From Echinarachnius parma (taxonomy: Eukaryota; Echinodermata; Echinoidea; Clypeasteroida; Echinarachniidae), in contig JBAMJV010003111.1 in the NCBI GenBank assembly GCA_037951105.1, forward strand, positions 1 to 64,000: a stretch of DNA of 64,000 nucleotides, given 5' to 3'. A model generated the notes under the pieces. That model saw only the letters and a program-made list of their open reading frames with translations. It searched no databases and was not told the DNA's origin. The first letter of the stretch is position 1. The number at the start of each line of letters is the position of its first letter. Positions 35,416 to 45,940 of the stretch are shown here, piece after piece. The position numbers were made by a program, and so were the translations under genes.

Positions 35416-37569
35416 ATGACACCAGGGCAACCCGAAGTCGTGAAATTGACACGGTACACCAGTTCATTATTGATCTGCCTGTTCGTCAGTGTTGCCATCT
35501 GTTGCGCCATCTTGCCCGCCATACCGACGGAGAGCAATGGCTCGGCGGGGAAAGAGTCAATACGAGCGGATTTAACTTACACCATCACGCGATTTGGCCT
35601 CACCGTTGTTCTTCTCGCATTTGGGGTGTCTCTTGCTCGGATGATCCGAAGAAAGGAGGATTATCATCGGAGTCAGGAAATCTTTTGGCCACTCCGGTGC
35701 AGGCACTGTGCCAAGCTCTTCGGACTGACCCAAACACAATCAGATGATGACGGGAATCCCGGAGGCCTAGCGAACTCTGACATCGAGAGCTCTTTATTTC
35801 AAACTCATGATACAGACAGGAACCCATTAAAGAAGCGAGTATTAAGTCTGAGGGAGTGCACTTTTTCATCCAGATCTTTAGTAAGTAGGAGCAACACACA
35901 ACAGGAATTAAGACAGAATCGACCAGATATTGAGTTGGACATTCCGCTTGCAAATGAGATTAAGACAGGAGCTAGGCGCAAACGGAAGAACGTTCAGCAA
36001 CTCGTTGCACCTCCGATGCCCGCGCGCTCATCCTGCTCTTCATCAACACAAGAATCTTCGGAAAATCCCATCTATTTGTTTAATGAACAACGTCACAATC
36101 GCCTGCATACCAATAATACGATTCCATCCTGCATTTGCAACCCTGCGTCCGTGACAGATTCGGAATTAAACGGCCAGCCCCAGGTTCGTTACAGTAGACC
36201 TCACAGGTCCCTTCTGCACATAATATTCATCTTCGGGACAGTGTTGCAACTAAACATTCTCCTACAAATTGTAGCCGTGATCATATGCCTATCGAACAGG
36301 GATAACTACCCCGTTCTGAACATCGCACTCGCAGGGCAACTCCTCGTTGACTTAACCTTCTTCACAACCATCGTGATCGGACTTAAATTTCTTACCGTGT
36401 ACTACGATGCAGTGTTTGTCGACGAGGCGAAATTCTCTCATGTGCTGGGTATGATATTTTCTATTGGAATCTGGATAACTGCTATCAAGACAACGAACCC
36501 TCTGGCGCTTTCAAAGGTCCACACTATGGAGCCAACTTTCCCTTGTAACTTGGATGGAAAGTTTGGCAAAGTCCGGCAGACAGCCGAACATATAATGACT
36601 CCGTTTTCCGCAGAATGCGCCATCATGTTTTCCGGATTGATCTGGCACATGTGGACCTCCATGTGCCCGAAATCTTGTTTGAAAATCTCTTCAACTCTGC
36701 CTGCATTCCAAAACATATCTGACGTCCCTTCTGTTACCTTGGTAACCAGGGCTTCGAGAGCAATCTTAAGGTTCTTTAAAAAGTGCGCTTTTCACAAACC
36801 TCCCAATGATGTTGATAATGACGAAACAAGACATTTGCAGTCCACCGGCCACCACCAGAGGCAGAGCAAATCTTTAGTCGTGTATTTGTCAACTCTACCA
36901 GTCTTGATTGTGTTGGTGTATTTGGTGGTGACGATCATCATCGACTCCTCCAGCGACTTGAGCGTTTCGGAAAATACAAAAACCTACGTCAAATGGAGCT
37001 GCCAGACGGCTACTATTATACCGCTCCTCGCAATGATGCGCTTCCAACAACGTCTACTGGGAAGTTTCCAGTCGTTCGGGTTGAAGCATGGAATTTCCTT
37101 CATGCACGGTCTCATCGAGAGCCACGACAGAATCCTGCTGCTGAGCTGCATGGGGATATTCACACTCAATATCTTCCGTTTTGTTGGATCATTCGCGCTC
37201 TTGTTTCGCGCCACTTCGCTCGATCCAGATATCCTCACGCTGGCGTGCTTCGGAACCGTTTTCGCGCTCTTCCAGATGGTCTCCTTTTGGAAGATGACGA
37301 TGTTCCTGTTCGTCGTCCAGCGCCAGGTTATAGACGGCCTGTCTAACAGGAGATGGACATTCCTCTGTCTGATTTATGCGATCTTCCTAAATGCAGCGCA
37401 ATGGGTGGTTGATAGCATGAATATAAATACGTGGCCGGAGCTGAGGGCATACTACGGTCCAACGGGTGAGATAATTGGAGTGATTCTTGAGCCAGTGTCC
37501 TCGCTGTACGGACTCCACGCTGCGTTGGTCGCCCTAGAGGTTTCTAGGGGAGTGTGGAATGTGTTGTAA
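35416..37569 (+). CDS. Otopetrin-like 12-TM channel, class 2, gene D
   Basis: Intact single-exon gene, 717 aa, starting MTPGQPEVVKL. Same twelve-segment plan as C, with the long Ser/Gln/Arg loop after CRHC. The segment 6 motif is TPFSAECAIMFSGLIWHMW and the last segment motif is LEPVSSLYGLHAA. Compared with C the first loop has NGSAG in place of NESPGN, and the 2-3 loop differs by small in-frame gaps, as expected of a disordered linker under weak constraint. The third to twelfth segments are very close to C and F. Its 5' neighbourhood is the left arm of the inverted duplication shared with F. Confidence 0.8.
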   Translation: MTPGQPEVVKLTRYTSSLLICLFVSVAICCAILPAIPTESNGSAGKESIRADLTYTITRFGLTVVLLAFGVSLARMIRRKEDYHRSQEIFWPLRCRHCAKLFGLTQTQSDDDGNPGGLANSDIESSLFQTHDTDRNPLKKRVLSLRECTFSSRSLVSRSNTQQELRQNRPDIELDIPLANEIKTGARRKRKNVQQLVAPPMPARSSCSSSTQESSENPIYLFNEQRHNRLHTNNTIPSCICNPASVTDSELNGQPQVRYSRPHRSLLHIIFIFGTVLQLNILLQIVAVIICLSNRDNYPVLNIALAGQLLVDLTFFTTIVIGLKFLTVYYDAVFVDEAKFSHVLGMIFSIGIWITAIKTTNPLALSKVHTMEPTFPCNLDGKFGKVRQTAEHIMTPFSAECAIMFSGLIWHMWTSMCPKSCLKISSTLPAFQNISDVPSVTLVTRASRAILRFFKKCAFHKPPNDVDNDETRHLQSTGHHQRQSKSLVVYLSTLPVLIVLVYLVVTIIIDSSSDLSVSENTKTYVKWSCQTATIIPLLAMMRFQQRLLGSFQSFGLKHGISFMHGLIESHDRILLLSCMGIFTLNIFRFVGSFALLFRATSLDPDILTLACFGTVFALFQMVSFWKMTMFLFVVQRQVIDGLSNRRWTFLCLIYAIFLNAAQWVVDSMNINTWPELRAYYGPTGEIIGVILEPVSSLYGLHAALVALEVSRGVWNVL

Positions 37570-38799
37570 CTTCATGACACTCAATTGAGTTTTGTAATAT
37601 ATACAAGGCATAGGTGGCTATAATTATGTTATATTCAGTTGCAATTGTTATATTAGGTGGCTATAGTTAGATTTATTGGCTTTGATTTAATTTGGTAGTT
37701 AAAACTATGAAAATTGAAGTTAGCAACAATCCCCCTGAATTTCACTGCCCTGACTGATACCACGGCCGGATCAAATCCGCGACCACACTGGTCCTATCGT
37801 AACACAGTGAAAACGAAGTTAAATCGTCCAAATACCGGATGTTTATTAACTTACAACATGATGAACGATTAGAAACATTGTATAATTTGTTGCATAGCGT
37901 CGGAAAGGGTGTGGACATGAGTATACGTGGCCCCTAATTTAAACATCAACTTGTCCATGCAACATGGGTAGAAGGCGGTAACATAATGTTATTTTCCCCG
38001 TACAATTGTAACTTACTGTTCATTAAATGGCTGTAATAAATATGTATAATTCTACTTCAACTTAATTTCAATCAATGTTTTTGTAGACTTTCCTTTCGAA
38101 AGAAGACGGAACTTTTTGTTGCATTTTTAATGAGTCAGAATTTATTTTCAATGCATTTATCCTCTAATTAGCATGGATTCATATTCAGAACAGCAGGGGC
38201 GTTTCCACGGGGCCCTAGGGCTTGTGTCCTCACCATCAACTAACCCCCTTAAAAAAAAACATTCCGACCTCTTGTCAGTTTTACGAGTCTTAGGTTTTTT
38301 ATTCAGTATTCGCTTACGCCGTTGTTCGACACAATCTGTGCGCGGTTTACGCACAGCCATGAACAAGTGTTTCAGGCCCTAACTTTTTTCAGGCACGATG
38401 TTAACTGACATTTTATTTCATAATATAAGACAATAACCTCGCAACTTTTGAAATTTGGCTTGCAAAAAGGCGGAAAGGTTTTGGGATTACTTATGTTGTA
38501 AATATTTGTTTCTGGAAGAATGAATATTGTCGGGGTCCACCTGAGGGGTACAGTGCACGTGCCCAACGGCCCCCACCCCCAGTAGCTACGCCACAGATGA
38601 TACCGGACTTTTACTTTCGACGGAAGGCGGAAATATTTGGTGTATTTTGTATATACGATTTAAAATGTAGCTTAATATTTCCTCTTCTCACCATAGACTT
38701 ACGAAAATAAATTGCAAATGTTATTGAGCGTAGCCACAGGGTCGTGAGGGCTTGTGTCCTCACCCTTCACTGCCCCAACTCTACCATACACACATTCAG
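37570..38799. other. Intergenic; start of the E/G tandem unit
   Basis: No gene. From about 37900 the sequence matches 47310-47700 upstream of G: a GTGGCCCCTAATTT or GTGACCCCTTA block, GAAGGCGG.AACAT.ATG, then GGACTTTTACTTTCGAC.GAAGG and GTGTCCTCACCC. The short open frames are not conserved in the second copy. Confidence 0.55.
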
Positions 38800-39454
38800 T
38801 TTAAGTGGGGTCTGCTCGCTATACATAAGGACCGCTATATATAAGAGTCAACTTGTCATAATACGAAATTAGGGTTGCTATTCGTAATGGACGAAGAGGG
38901 TCGCTATTCATAATACGAAACGAGGGTCGGTATTCATAATGTTAAAAGAGGGTCGCTTTTCAAAAAACTAAATCGGTGTCGCTATTTATAATGTAAGTAA
39001 AGTGTCGCCTGTTATAAAATCATTTTATGATAGCGACCTTCGTACATTAGGAATAGCGACCCTGATAGCGTTTTATGAATAGCGACCCTCTTCTTACATT
39101 ATGAAGAGCGACCCTTATTTCGTATTTTGAGTAGTGATCCACTTCTTACACTATGAATAGCGACCCCTTCTTATTTATTTATTTATTCATGTTTTCTTTA
39201 AAAAAATACAGGGTAGGCCGTTCAGTTAAAAAAAACTGCTTTACAGCGGCGCCCTGTGGATTATGAATAGCGACCCCTATTAGTAGTGATCGCCCCCAAA
39301 TATGAATTATTACTAGCGACCCTTTCTCGTCATTATGAAAAGCGATCCTTATGAAAACGGTCCAATGCCTTTATGAATAGCGATCCTTTTTGTTTTATGA
39401 ATGGAGGACCGTTACGTTAGTATGGGAAAATATAACGTTACGAATAGCGGTCCT
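38800..39454. mobile_element. Inverted array of GGGTCGCTATTCATAAT units
   Basis: From about 38800 to 39000 units read AGGGTCGCTATTCATAAT; from about 39030 to 39455 the same unit is on the other strand (ATGAATAGCGACCCT). The two halves face each other around a short centre near 39010-39030. A 60-base A/T stretch (39170-39240) breaks the second half. It sits inside the E-unit flank and is absent from the G unit. TTTAAGT flanks the composite insertion at 38798 and 40812. Confidence 0.7.
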
Positions 39455-40810
39455 TACCCAGGTAGCCAGCCAACGTTGTGTTAGCCAATTTGTTCAAAAC
39501 GTTGGTCCAACGTTGATTGGCAACGTCGGACCATCAATGTTTGCGTACGCCCAAATAATGTTGGTCCAACGTTGGCACTTAACGATGGACCATTTTCGAT
39601 CCAACGTTGGTCCAACAAATGTGTCCAACGACTGATGGTTTACGAGTTCCTAACGATGGGCCAACGTAAATGCGTCCAACCCAATTCCAATTCCATTTTT
39701 ATTTTCAATTCATGCGAATGATCTTAAATGTTCTTCTAATTTATTGCAATTCATAATGTCTACTCTTGATACTAGTGTTTTTTGTAAATGAGTCTTTATA
39801 AAATTTAGAAAATATAGTGAATGTAAAATTAAAAAAGCTTCATTATTAGTTTTGGTAACAATTCGAATTCCGTGATTAATATACTAATGAAATGGAAATA
39901 GAAAAAGCAATTCAATTTCTGGATGTCACTATTGATGAAGATTTGAAATAGAAGAATCATGTTAGTAATATGTTGTCAACAATCTCTAGAAATATTGTTA
40001 TTATTAATAGAATAAAGGACTTTCCCCCAGAATATGTATTGATATTATACTCCAATATTCGAATTATTGTAATATAATTGGGGTTCATGCAACAAATATA
40101 TGTTAGATATGTTAGAATATATAAATTACAGAGAAGAGTTATTAGAATCATTACACAATCTTCATTTTTAATTGTATAAATATAATTTGGGTATTTCCAT
40201 GTACTCTTACCATAATAAAATGCAACCTGTTAATTTCAATGCACTTTTTAGTCAAGATATTGATGTTCACTCATAAAATACAAGGACTGAATTTGATTAT
40301 CGCTCGAAATATGGCCGCTCAACATTTTCTAGAATGAAAATTATTTATAGTGGACCAATATTGTGGAACTCTTTACCATCTGAAATTAAAGAAAGCAAAA
40401 CCTTGATACTTTTAAATTGAAACTTAAAGATTATTTATTGAAGTCTCTGTACATTCTTGCACATGTATATAAATACCATTTCGACAGGTTATGTGTTGTT
40501 CTATTTTGTGTACATTGTATGTATAGATGTCTTAGATTAGTATGCATATTTTGTTGTTGTTGTCGTCTCTTGCTAGCCACGGTGTCTAGGTCAGGTTTTT
40601 TAAGGATCAATTTAAACAAAAAATTCTTTCCATTCATTCATGTTGATGTTACGTGTTTTATGATTATTTTGTTATGTTACTTTATTATGTCATTCTGTCA
40701 ATTCTCGTACTTTGTTGTTTTTTAAATGAATTTTGGAAATAAAATCGAATACAATCAAATCGAATGTCCAAGGAAGTGCGTGATTCCAACGTTGTCTTGC
40801 TACCTAGGTA
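39455..40810. mobile_element. Inverted-repeat element with CAACGTTG repeats and a captured LINE
   Basis: Ends TACCCAGGTAGCCAGCCAAC and GCTACCTAGGTA (inverse), each next to CAACGTTG. The left 230 bases hold many imperfect copies of AACGTTGGTCCAACGTTG. A decayed LINE fills the rest. Confidence 0.65.
39840..40780 (+). pseudogene. LINE 3' fragment (RT C-terminal part)
   Basis: Broken reading frames give FLDVTIDEDLK, then a stop, KNHVSNM, then YKLQRRVIRIITQSS, and later NTRTEFDYRSKYGRSTFSRM and GPILWNSLPSEIKESK. This is the thumb and tail of a CR1/Jockey-type ORF2. Several stops. It ends in AAATAAAATCGAATACAATC-type repeats. Confidence 0.75.
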
Positions 40811-41019
40811 ACTACCCCTTTAAGTACCCCCATTGCCCCCCCCCCCCCCTCCCCCGAATACCCATGATCACTACTGTCGTGCAGCGAATTTAAAAAATGG
40901 TTAATATGTTCCTTTCGCATAAACAAGCACCCCCCCCCCCACCCCTCCTTACAGCCATCCACACCACCTCCCCAACAACTGAACAAATATAGCCCATGTA
41001 CTTCTACTTCTACTTCTAC

Positions 41020-41736
41020 TTGGGTACTCGACAGGGTCCATCATTCAGGACGTAGAGTCGAGGGGAACCGGTGAGGTGTCCCATTAATTGCCAATTGAGG
41101 CAACTGCTCCCGCAAAGGCTCCTAGTGATGTAGAAGCCAAGTTATTATTGGGGAGCGTAATACTCTGTATGGGAAGTAGACAGAAACATATTTCTACAAT
41201 TATCTGCAACTTGGTTTAAAAAAAACAAAAAAAACAAAAACATGTAACTTTCCATCACCGCCTAATGTTAATAATCACCATTATAAATCAGGATTAATTG
41301 CAGTTTCACTGGGTGGTCTCGTACAATTAGTTACGTTTAAATGGAGATAAATAACTAATCAATCAAGATTCTGTACCGGCCCAATCATCATAGGCGTAGC
41401 GGAGGTGATATCGGGGCAAGGGGGAGGGGCTGCAGCACTCCTGGAGATTCGAAAACAGCTATGAGAAATATATGTCACATTCGAGCAAAAGCATGTTATA
41501 TTCATGCATATATTCCGCACATTCATTAACAATCAATTGAATCCCGGCGGGATGAAATGTTTTGTTGTTATTTTCTTTGCTTATCAGGTAAAAATGGGGA
41601 AGAGGGTATTCGAGCAAAAAGCCCCCATCAGTGCCATACAACAAATTATCAAATGATCCACGCTATACATGGAAATTGAGTAGTTAATTATTTCACTTTC
41701 CCTGAGCGCTCACTATTATTAATCACCGTAGTAATG
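41020..41736. other. Gene E upstream, no gene
   Basis: Matches in part the DNA upstream of G (GAAGTAGACAGAAACATAT near 41170; CACTATTATTAATCACCG near 41711). No coding signal. Confidence 0.45.
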
Positions 41737-42450
41737 GAGCCGTCACACTATAGCCACGCTCTGCCTGCGTTCTCGTACTTATACAAAAACAACATTTTGA
41801 TCAAAGCGCAGGGGAAGCGGCGACAAATCGAGCGATTAATGACACAATGGTAGCTCGTTCACGCTCTTGCCACGACCTGAACACGCTCTCCGTACGCTTT
41901 GGCCACGCTTTCCGAGCTATTCACTGTGCACGCTCCGTGTATCTTTAACAATTGTTAGTATGCAATTCAGACAAATGTAATTTGGAAACATAACTTTTGG
42001 AGAAATGGGAGTGTCTGTACCATCGATATAAAAATGTATATCGACGGTCTGTGCACGCTATTCCCCCACACCAAAGAGTAGAGGTATACACCCCCCCCCC
42101 CCCGGATCTTCTCCGATGTGTATTTTATTGATGAGTAATTCAGTCTATTGATGGGGGAGCAGAGTCGACAGTCGATGCTTGAATCTGAATATTGTGGGAA
42201 ACCTAAATGCATTATAGGCCCCCCCTTGGAATGGCAAGCAAAACAACCACAAACATCAGACTGTACTGGCGTACCCAGGTTTTTTTTATGGCGAGAGGGG
42301 GGGAGGGGGGTGTCTGTCATCAAATTGAGACCGAGACAACTGGTTGTGTTGGCGGGTATCGAGGACCGAGGCGGTTGGGTCGGAGATATTAATAATGTTA
42401 GTTTTCTAAACAGTGTATGAACATCGTGGTTTTGCGACCGTTTTTTTTTT

Positions 42451-42482
<32 letters not shown>

Positions 42483-43257
42483 CATTGGGAACGTGTCGCC
42501 GAGATTTTGGACAAAACAATCATATTTTTGCGGGAAATCTGTGTTCATAATGCATACATAATTTGTGCGTATGTCCCCATTCATTGGAGCCTCATATAAG
42601 TTGTATACCGCCATGCCACGTTTTAGCCAGAAATTGAGTTTCCCCCAAATGTACATTATTTTTGCCCGGACATGCCATTTTAAATTGTGACATCATTTTA
42701 CCTATAGTTGAAACGTGTCAAACTTCGCAATCTATAGCCTATGGTTATAGCGTCCACTAGCAGAAGTGCTGGAATAGATCTGCAAGAATGTCTTTTGTTC
42801 AACCTCGGAATGAATGAGAAGATTATGACACTTGTGTGAAAAGAGATGCTCCCATGCATGGACATACAATAGCCCCTGAAAAAAGAGTAGATCGCCGAAG
42901 ACCCAAGTTCGTTTTTCAACATGTCCAAAGCGAAAGGCGAGCTCCTACGTCCTGCTCTTTTGTTCATCGAGCTATTGACTGTGCATTCATGGAAGGATAT
43001 CTATTGACGCATGTGAGATAATCTTCCCATTCATTGCCCACTGCGTTGCCAATTTGCTAATTTAACTTGGACGCCGCGGGAGCGGCGCGAGAGCGGCCAA
43101 GAGAAGTGTACGATCTAAACAATAGCGAACAATGAACGCCGCTCTCCACACGACCTCCAGACGCTCTCCCCACGTCCTCCCCACGCTTCCAATTTTATGA
43201 ATGGGGATTAGGAGCGGCGCGAGGTCGGCGCGAGAGCGTAGCATAGTCTGACGGGGG
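41737..43257. mobile_element. 1.5-kb inverted-repeat element, copy 1
   Basis: Ends GCCGTCACACTATAGCCACG and the inverse of CCCGTCAGACTATGCTACGC. The subterminal DNA has many copies of short CG-rich words such as ACGCTCTCC, CCACGACCT and GCGCGAGAGCG. A second, inverted copy is at 60046-61995. The middle has C, T and G runs. No open frame conserved between the copies in a coding manner. It interrupts the E flank at a place where G has CGGTAGTACATTATTGG. Confidence 0.8.
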
Positions 43258-43599
43258 TATTAATAACTTGACAAGTGCAGTTTCACTTGTGATCTTTGAC
43301 AATAGGTGGGTTTAAAGAGAGATAATTCATTCATTAATCAAAATTCTTTGTGAGTCCGGTATAGATTCTCTACTGATTTTTATCGAGACAGATGCTCTAT
43401 AAGATTGATAAACATACTTATTTTGTCACTAACGTCATACGATAGTATATACACCAGGTGAGATACAAGAAAATAATCAGTTTTGTCGCCTTCTTACACT
43501 TTCAGCGTATGCTTTCTTTACGTACACATTGCAACTTAGCTGCTCATCATGTTTGTCTAATTCTTTGTCTTCCTGTCCGTTCCCAGACGCCATAGAACT
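43258..43599 (+). promoter_or_regulatory. Gene E promoter and 5' UTR intron
   Basis: TCTATAAG at 43396-43403 is a TATA candidate, followed by TTGTCACTAACGTCATAC, identical in gene A. CACCAG|GTGAGATA (43457/43458) is a strong donor and TTCCTGTCCGTTCCCAG (ending 43586) a strong acceptor, giving a 129-base intron with the ATG 14 bases into exon 2. Signals seen; splicing inferred. Confidence 0.6.
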
Positions 43600-45582
43600 A
43601 TGGAATTTATTTCCACCAAACCCGAACGTTTTGCAAAGACTCGACATAAGAGTCAACTCGTCTTTTGCTTCTTCGTCAGCGCAGGGATTTGTTTCGGAGT
43701 CTTGCAAGTCTTGCCTTCGAACTCTTCGAACGATAGCGCCGAATCGAGTGAAACTTTTCTTAAGCTGACCATTTCACGAATCTCCATGGCGGTTCTTGTC
43801 ATCTCTCTAGAGTCATTCATGATATGGTGTATCCGAAGAAGGAATCAGTTTCACCAGGATCAGAGAGTGTTCTGGCCATCTATCTGCGCACATTGTGCCC
43901 AAGCAGTAGGCCTTCTAGGCAGAGACGATTGTGCGAAGACACCCAGGTATGAATCAACCAATTCCGGAGGACGTACGGCGATAAACGCACCATGTTCCCA
44001 GGGAATCATCACATCCACGGAAAACAGCGAGTGCAGAACGAGCGATTTTTCTCATCGTGGCCAGTATCGCAAGCCTCACATGTCACTCCTAAAAACGTAC
44101 TATATTTTCGGCACTATCGCTCTCTTGAACACTCCTTTGCAACTTGTAGGTGTAATCATTTACATTTGCCTTAATCATTCTGGAGAAAATGCACTTGTGG
44201 TTGTATGTCAAGGCCTAGTGGACTTCAGTTATATCACCGTCGTTGCCTGTTCGATGGTCTTCTTCGCCTATTACTACGAGGCCGTTTTTGTTGAAGAGGC
44301 GATTTTCTCATACCCTCTGGCTGTAACGACCGTTGCCTGTATCTATCTTGTCATCGGGAAATTTCTCTATCCAGTGGCCCACGTTTTTGGCAACCATGTC
44401 TATGATCCAGGATACATTTACAAATTGAACGGTACATTTGGAGAATTTTTAGTTTGGCATGACTCCGTTCTACCGCCCTTCTACTCTGAATGCGGCCTTA
44501 TAGCGGCCGGGATTGCGTGGCAGATGTGGTCGTCGATTTACCCGCGTATGTGTTTCCGTATGAACCACGAAGATCAAGAGTCACGGGGAAAACTGGATTA
44601 CATACCTTCCTCCTGGAGAAGCACTGATGAAGTGAAACACAAAGAACATATGTTGGGAAATAATAAAGTTATCGACCGAGGAAACAGTTCAGGAAGCAAA
44701 GTGAACACCCCGGGGACTTGGCGGAACAATTCGTTTGATTCAACAGAGAGACTAATCTCGAAAACTCGTAGTCAATCACTCGAGGAGCATCAGGCCCGCA
44801 TATCAATGAGAATAACAATAATACTTTGCTCTCTTGTGTGCGCCATTTACTTCGGTCTCAGTCAGTTCATTGCCCACTATGTATCGCTGACCACGTACAC
44901 GAGAGCGTACCTACAGTGGTCTTTGGAAATCGCCATCACGTTGCCATTACTAGGTGTCTACCATTATCAGATGTTCATGTCCGACAGCGCCAAATACTTC
45001 TACATCAAAGCCAATGTAGCGATTCCAGGAGGTCTACTGGGCACCAACGGCCGCATCCTCTTACCCAGTTGCGTCGGCATCTTTATGTTCTCTCTATTTC
45101 GACTCGTCGCCGCGTTGAGTGTCCTATTTCGCTCCGGCGACAACGGAGAATTGCTGACGCTCTCCATTTTTGCCGCCATCTACTCCGCCATCAGGGTCTT
45201 TGTTGTCTTGGAGATGACGTTCTTCTTGCTCGTGGTCCAGCAGCAGAACTTGACGAGGAGAGGGGAAATAAGATGGACGCTGGTGGCTTTGACCATGACA
45301 ACATCGTTTAACGCTACTGTGTGGTTGCAACAGAGTCTTGAGATCAGCCAGTGGCCAATGCTGAGCCTCCATTACGGGAAGACTGCTGGACATATCATCG
45401 GCTTGCTCCTTGAACCTCTGTCTAAACTGTATTGCATCCATGCCGCGATGGTTGCCTACGAGGCCTTTAAAGAGCTAGCTACTCAACCCGTTTCGTCACA
45501 GAAAAATGCACCCGAAGATGCGAGGCACATCGAAGTTATGGAGGGTGTAAAGGACGATGAAGAACCTGAGGAAAATCAGTAA
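43600..45582 (+). CDS. Otopetrin-like 12-TM channel, class 1, gene E
   Basis: Intact single-exon gene, 660 aa, near-identical to G and close to B. The twelve-segment plan, CAHC motif, PPFYSECGLIAAGIAWQMW (segment 6) and LEPLSKLYCIHAA (segment 12) are all present. The 2-3 loop carries a Ser/Thr-rich insert (INAPCSQGIITST) that B lacks and G shares. The 6-7 loop is about 17-19 residues shorter than in G: the SSRRSVNSRGNIFGRL stretch is missing, in frame. The acidic tail ends DDEEPEENQ. MEFIS start as in all class-1 genes, with a splice acceptor just upstream. Tandem duplicate of G. Confidence 0.82.
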   Translation: MEFISTKPERFAKTRHKSQLVFCFFVSAGICFGVLQVLPSNSSNDSAESSETFLKLTISRISMAVLVISLESFMIWCIRRRNQFHQDQRVFWPSICAHCAQAVGLLGRDDCAKTPRYESTNSGGRTAINAPCSQGIITSTENSECRTSDFSHRGQYRKPHMSLLKTYYIFGTIALLNTPLQLVGVIIYICLNHSGENALVVVCQGLVDFSYITVVACSMVFFAYYYEAVFVEEAIFSYPLAVTTVACIYLVIGKFLYPVAHVFGNHVYDPGYIYKLNGTFGEFLVWHDSVLPPFYSECGLIAAGIAWQMWSSIYPRMCFRMNHEDQESRGKLDYIPSSWRSTDEVKHKEHMLGNNKVIDRGNSSGSKVNTPGTWRNNSFDSTERLISKTRSQSLEEHQARISMRITIILCSLVCAIYFGLSQFIAHYVSLTTYTRAYLQWSLEIAITLPLLGVYHYQMFMSDSAKYFYIKANVAIPGGLLGTNGRILLPSCVGIFMFSLFRLVAALSVLFRSGDNGELLTLSIFAAIYSAIRVFVVLEMTFFLLVVQQQNLTRRGEIRWTLVALTMTTSFNATVWLQQSLEISQWPMLSLHYGKTAGHIIGLLLEPLSKLYCIHAAMVAYEAFKELATQPVSSQKNAPEDARHIEVMEGVKDDEEPEENQ

Positions 45583-45734
45583 CAACATTAGAAGGAGACT
45601 TAGAATAGTGATTGCATGTGTTTTTACATACATGTTTTCATCGGAGGGCAGTTACTTTACATTCCGGAGCCCCTCTCCCCTCCATGCCCTCGTATAACTA
45701 TTTTCGCTGGTAACAATTTTCTACTTCACCTTCA

Positions 45735-45940
45735 TATCTCCCTGGGGAGCATAATACACGCGGGCAACGAAATAGGCGTTTCAGGCTAGTTTTCATCATT
45801 CCAGGTACCCGTGTATAAAAGAAAGCATTACAGATATAGTGCCTTGCTGAGGGGCATAACGCATACGACGCAAGGGGACTCGAATCCTCGACCCGTGCTC
45901 TGACAGACGGTAGCCCAAACCACTACACAACTATCCAATT
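45735..45940 (-). repeat. tRNA-derived SINE after gene E
   Basis: Minus-strand tRNA-like head with A-box-like TAGTGGTTTGGGC (45925-45913) and B box GGATTCGAGTC (45888-45878). Then comes CCCTCAGCAAGGCACTATATC, TATACACGGGTACCTGG and a tail ending TTGCCCGCGTG. The same insertion stands after G. Confidence 0.8.

Larger units (their letters stand above)
30530..37565 (+). repeat. Inverted segmental duplication, left arm (with gene D)
   Basis: Matches 63045-55037 read in inverse. Anchors include GGAAAGCCGTTAGTTTCTTTG (30546) against 63040, TTCGATTTCACCATCGTC (30868) against 62450, TTGGGAGCTGTCAAGCTGAG (31209) against 62090, GCATGGTATTGTTGACTTG (31485) against 59690, the gene D leader, and gene D itself. 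The arms differ by inserted transposons. Homology on the gene side ends about 15 bases after the stop codon. Confidence 0.85.

Noticed and set aside
45868-45935. tRNA gene candidate
   Set aside because: A and B box-like words are present but there is no acceptor stem, and the sequence continues into a SINE tail repeated elsewhere.
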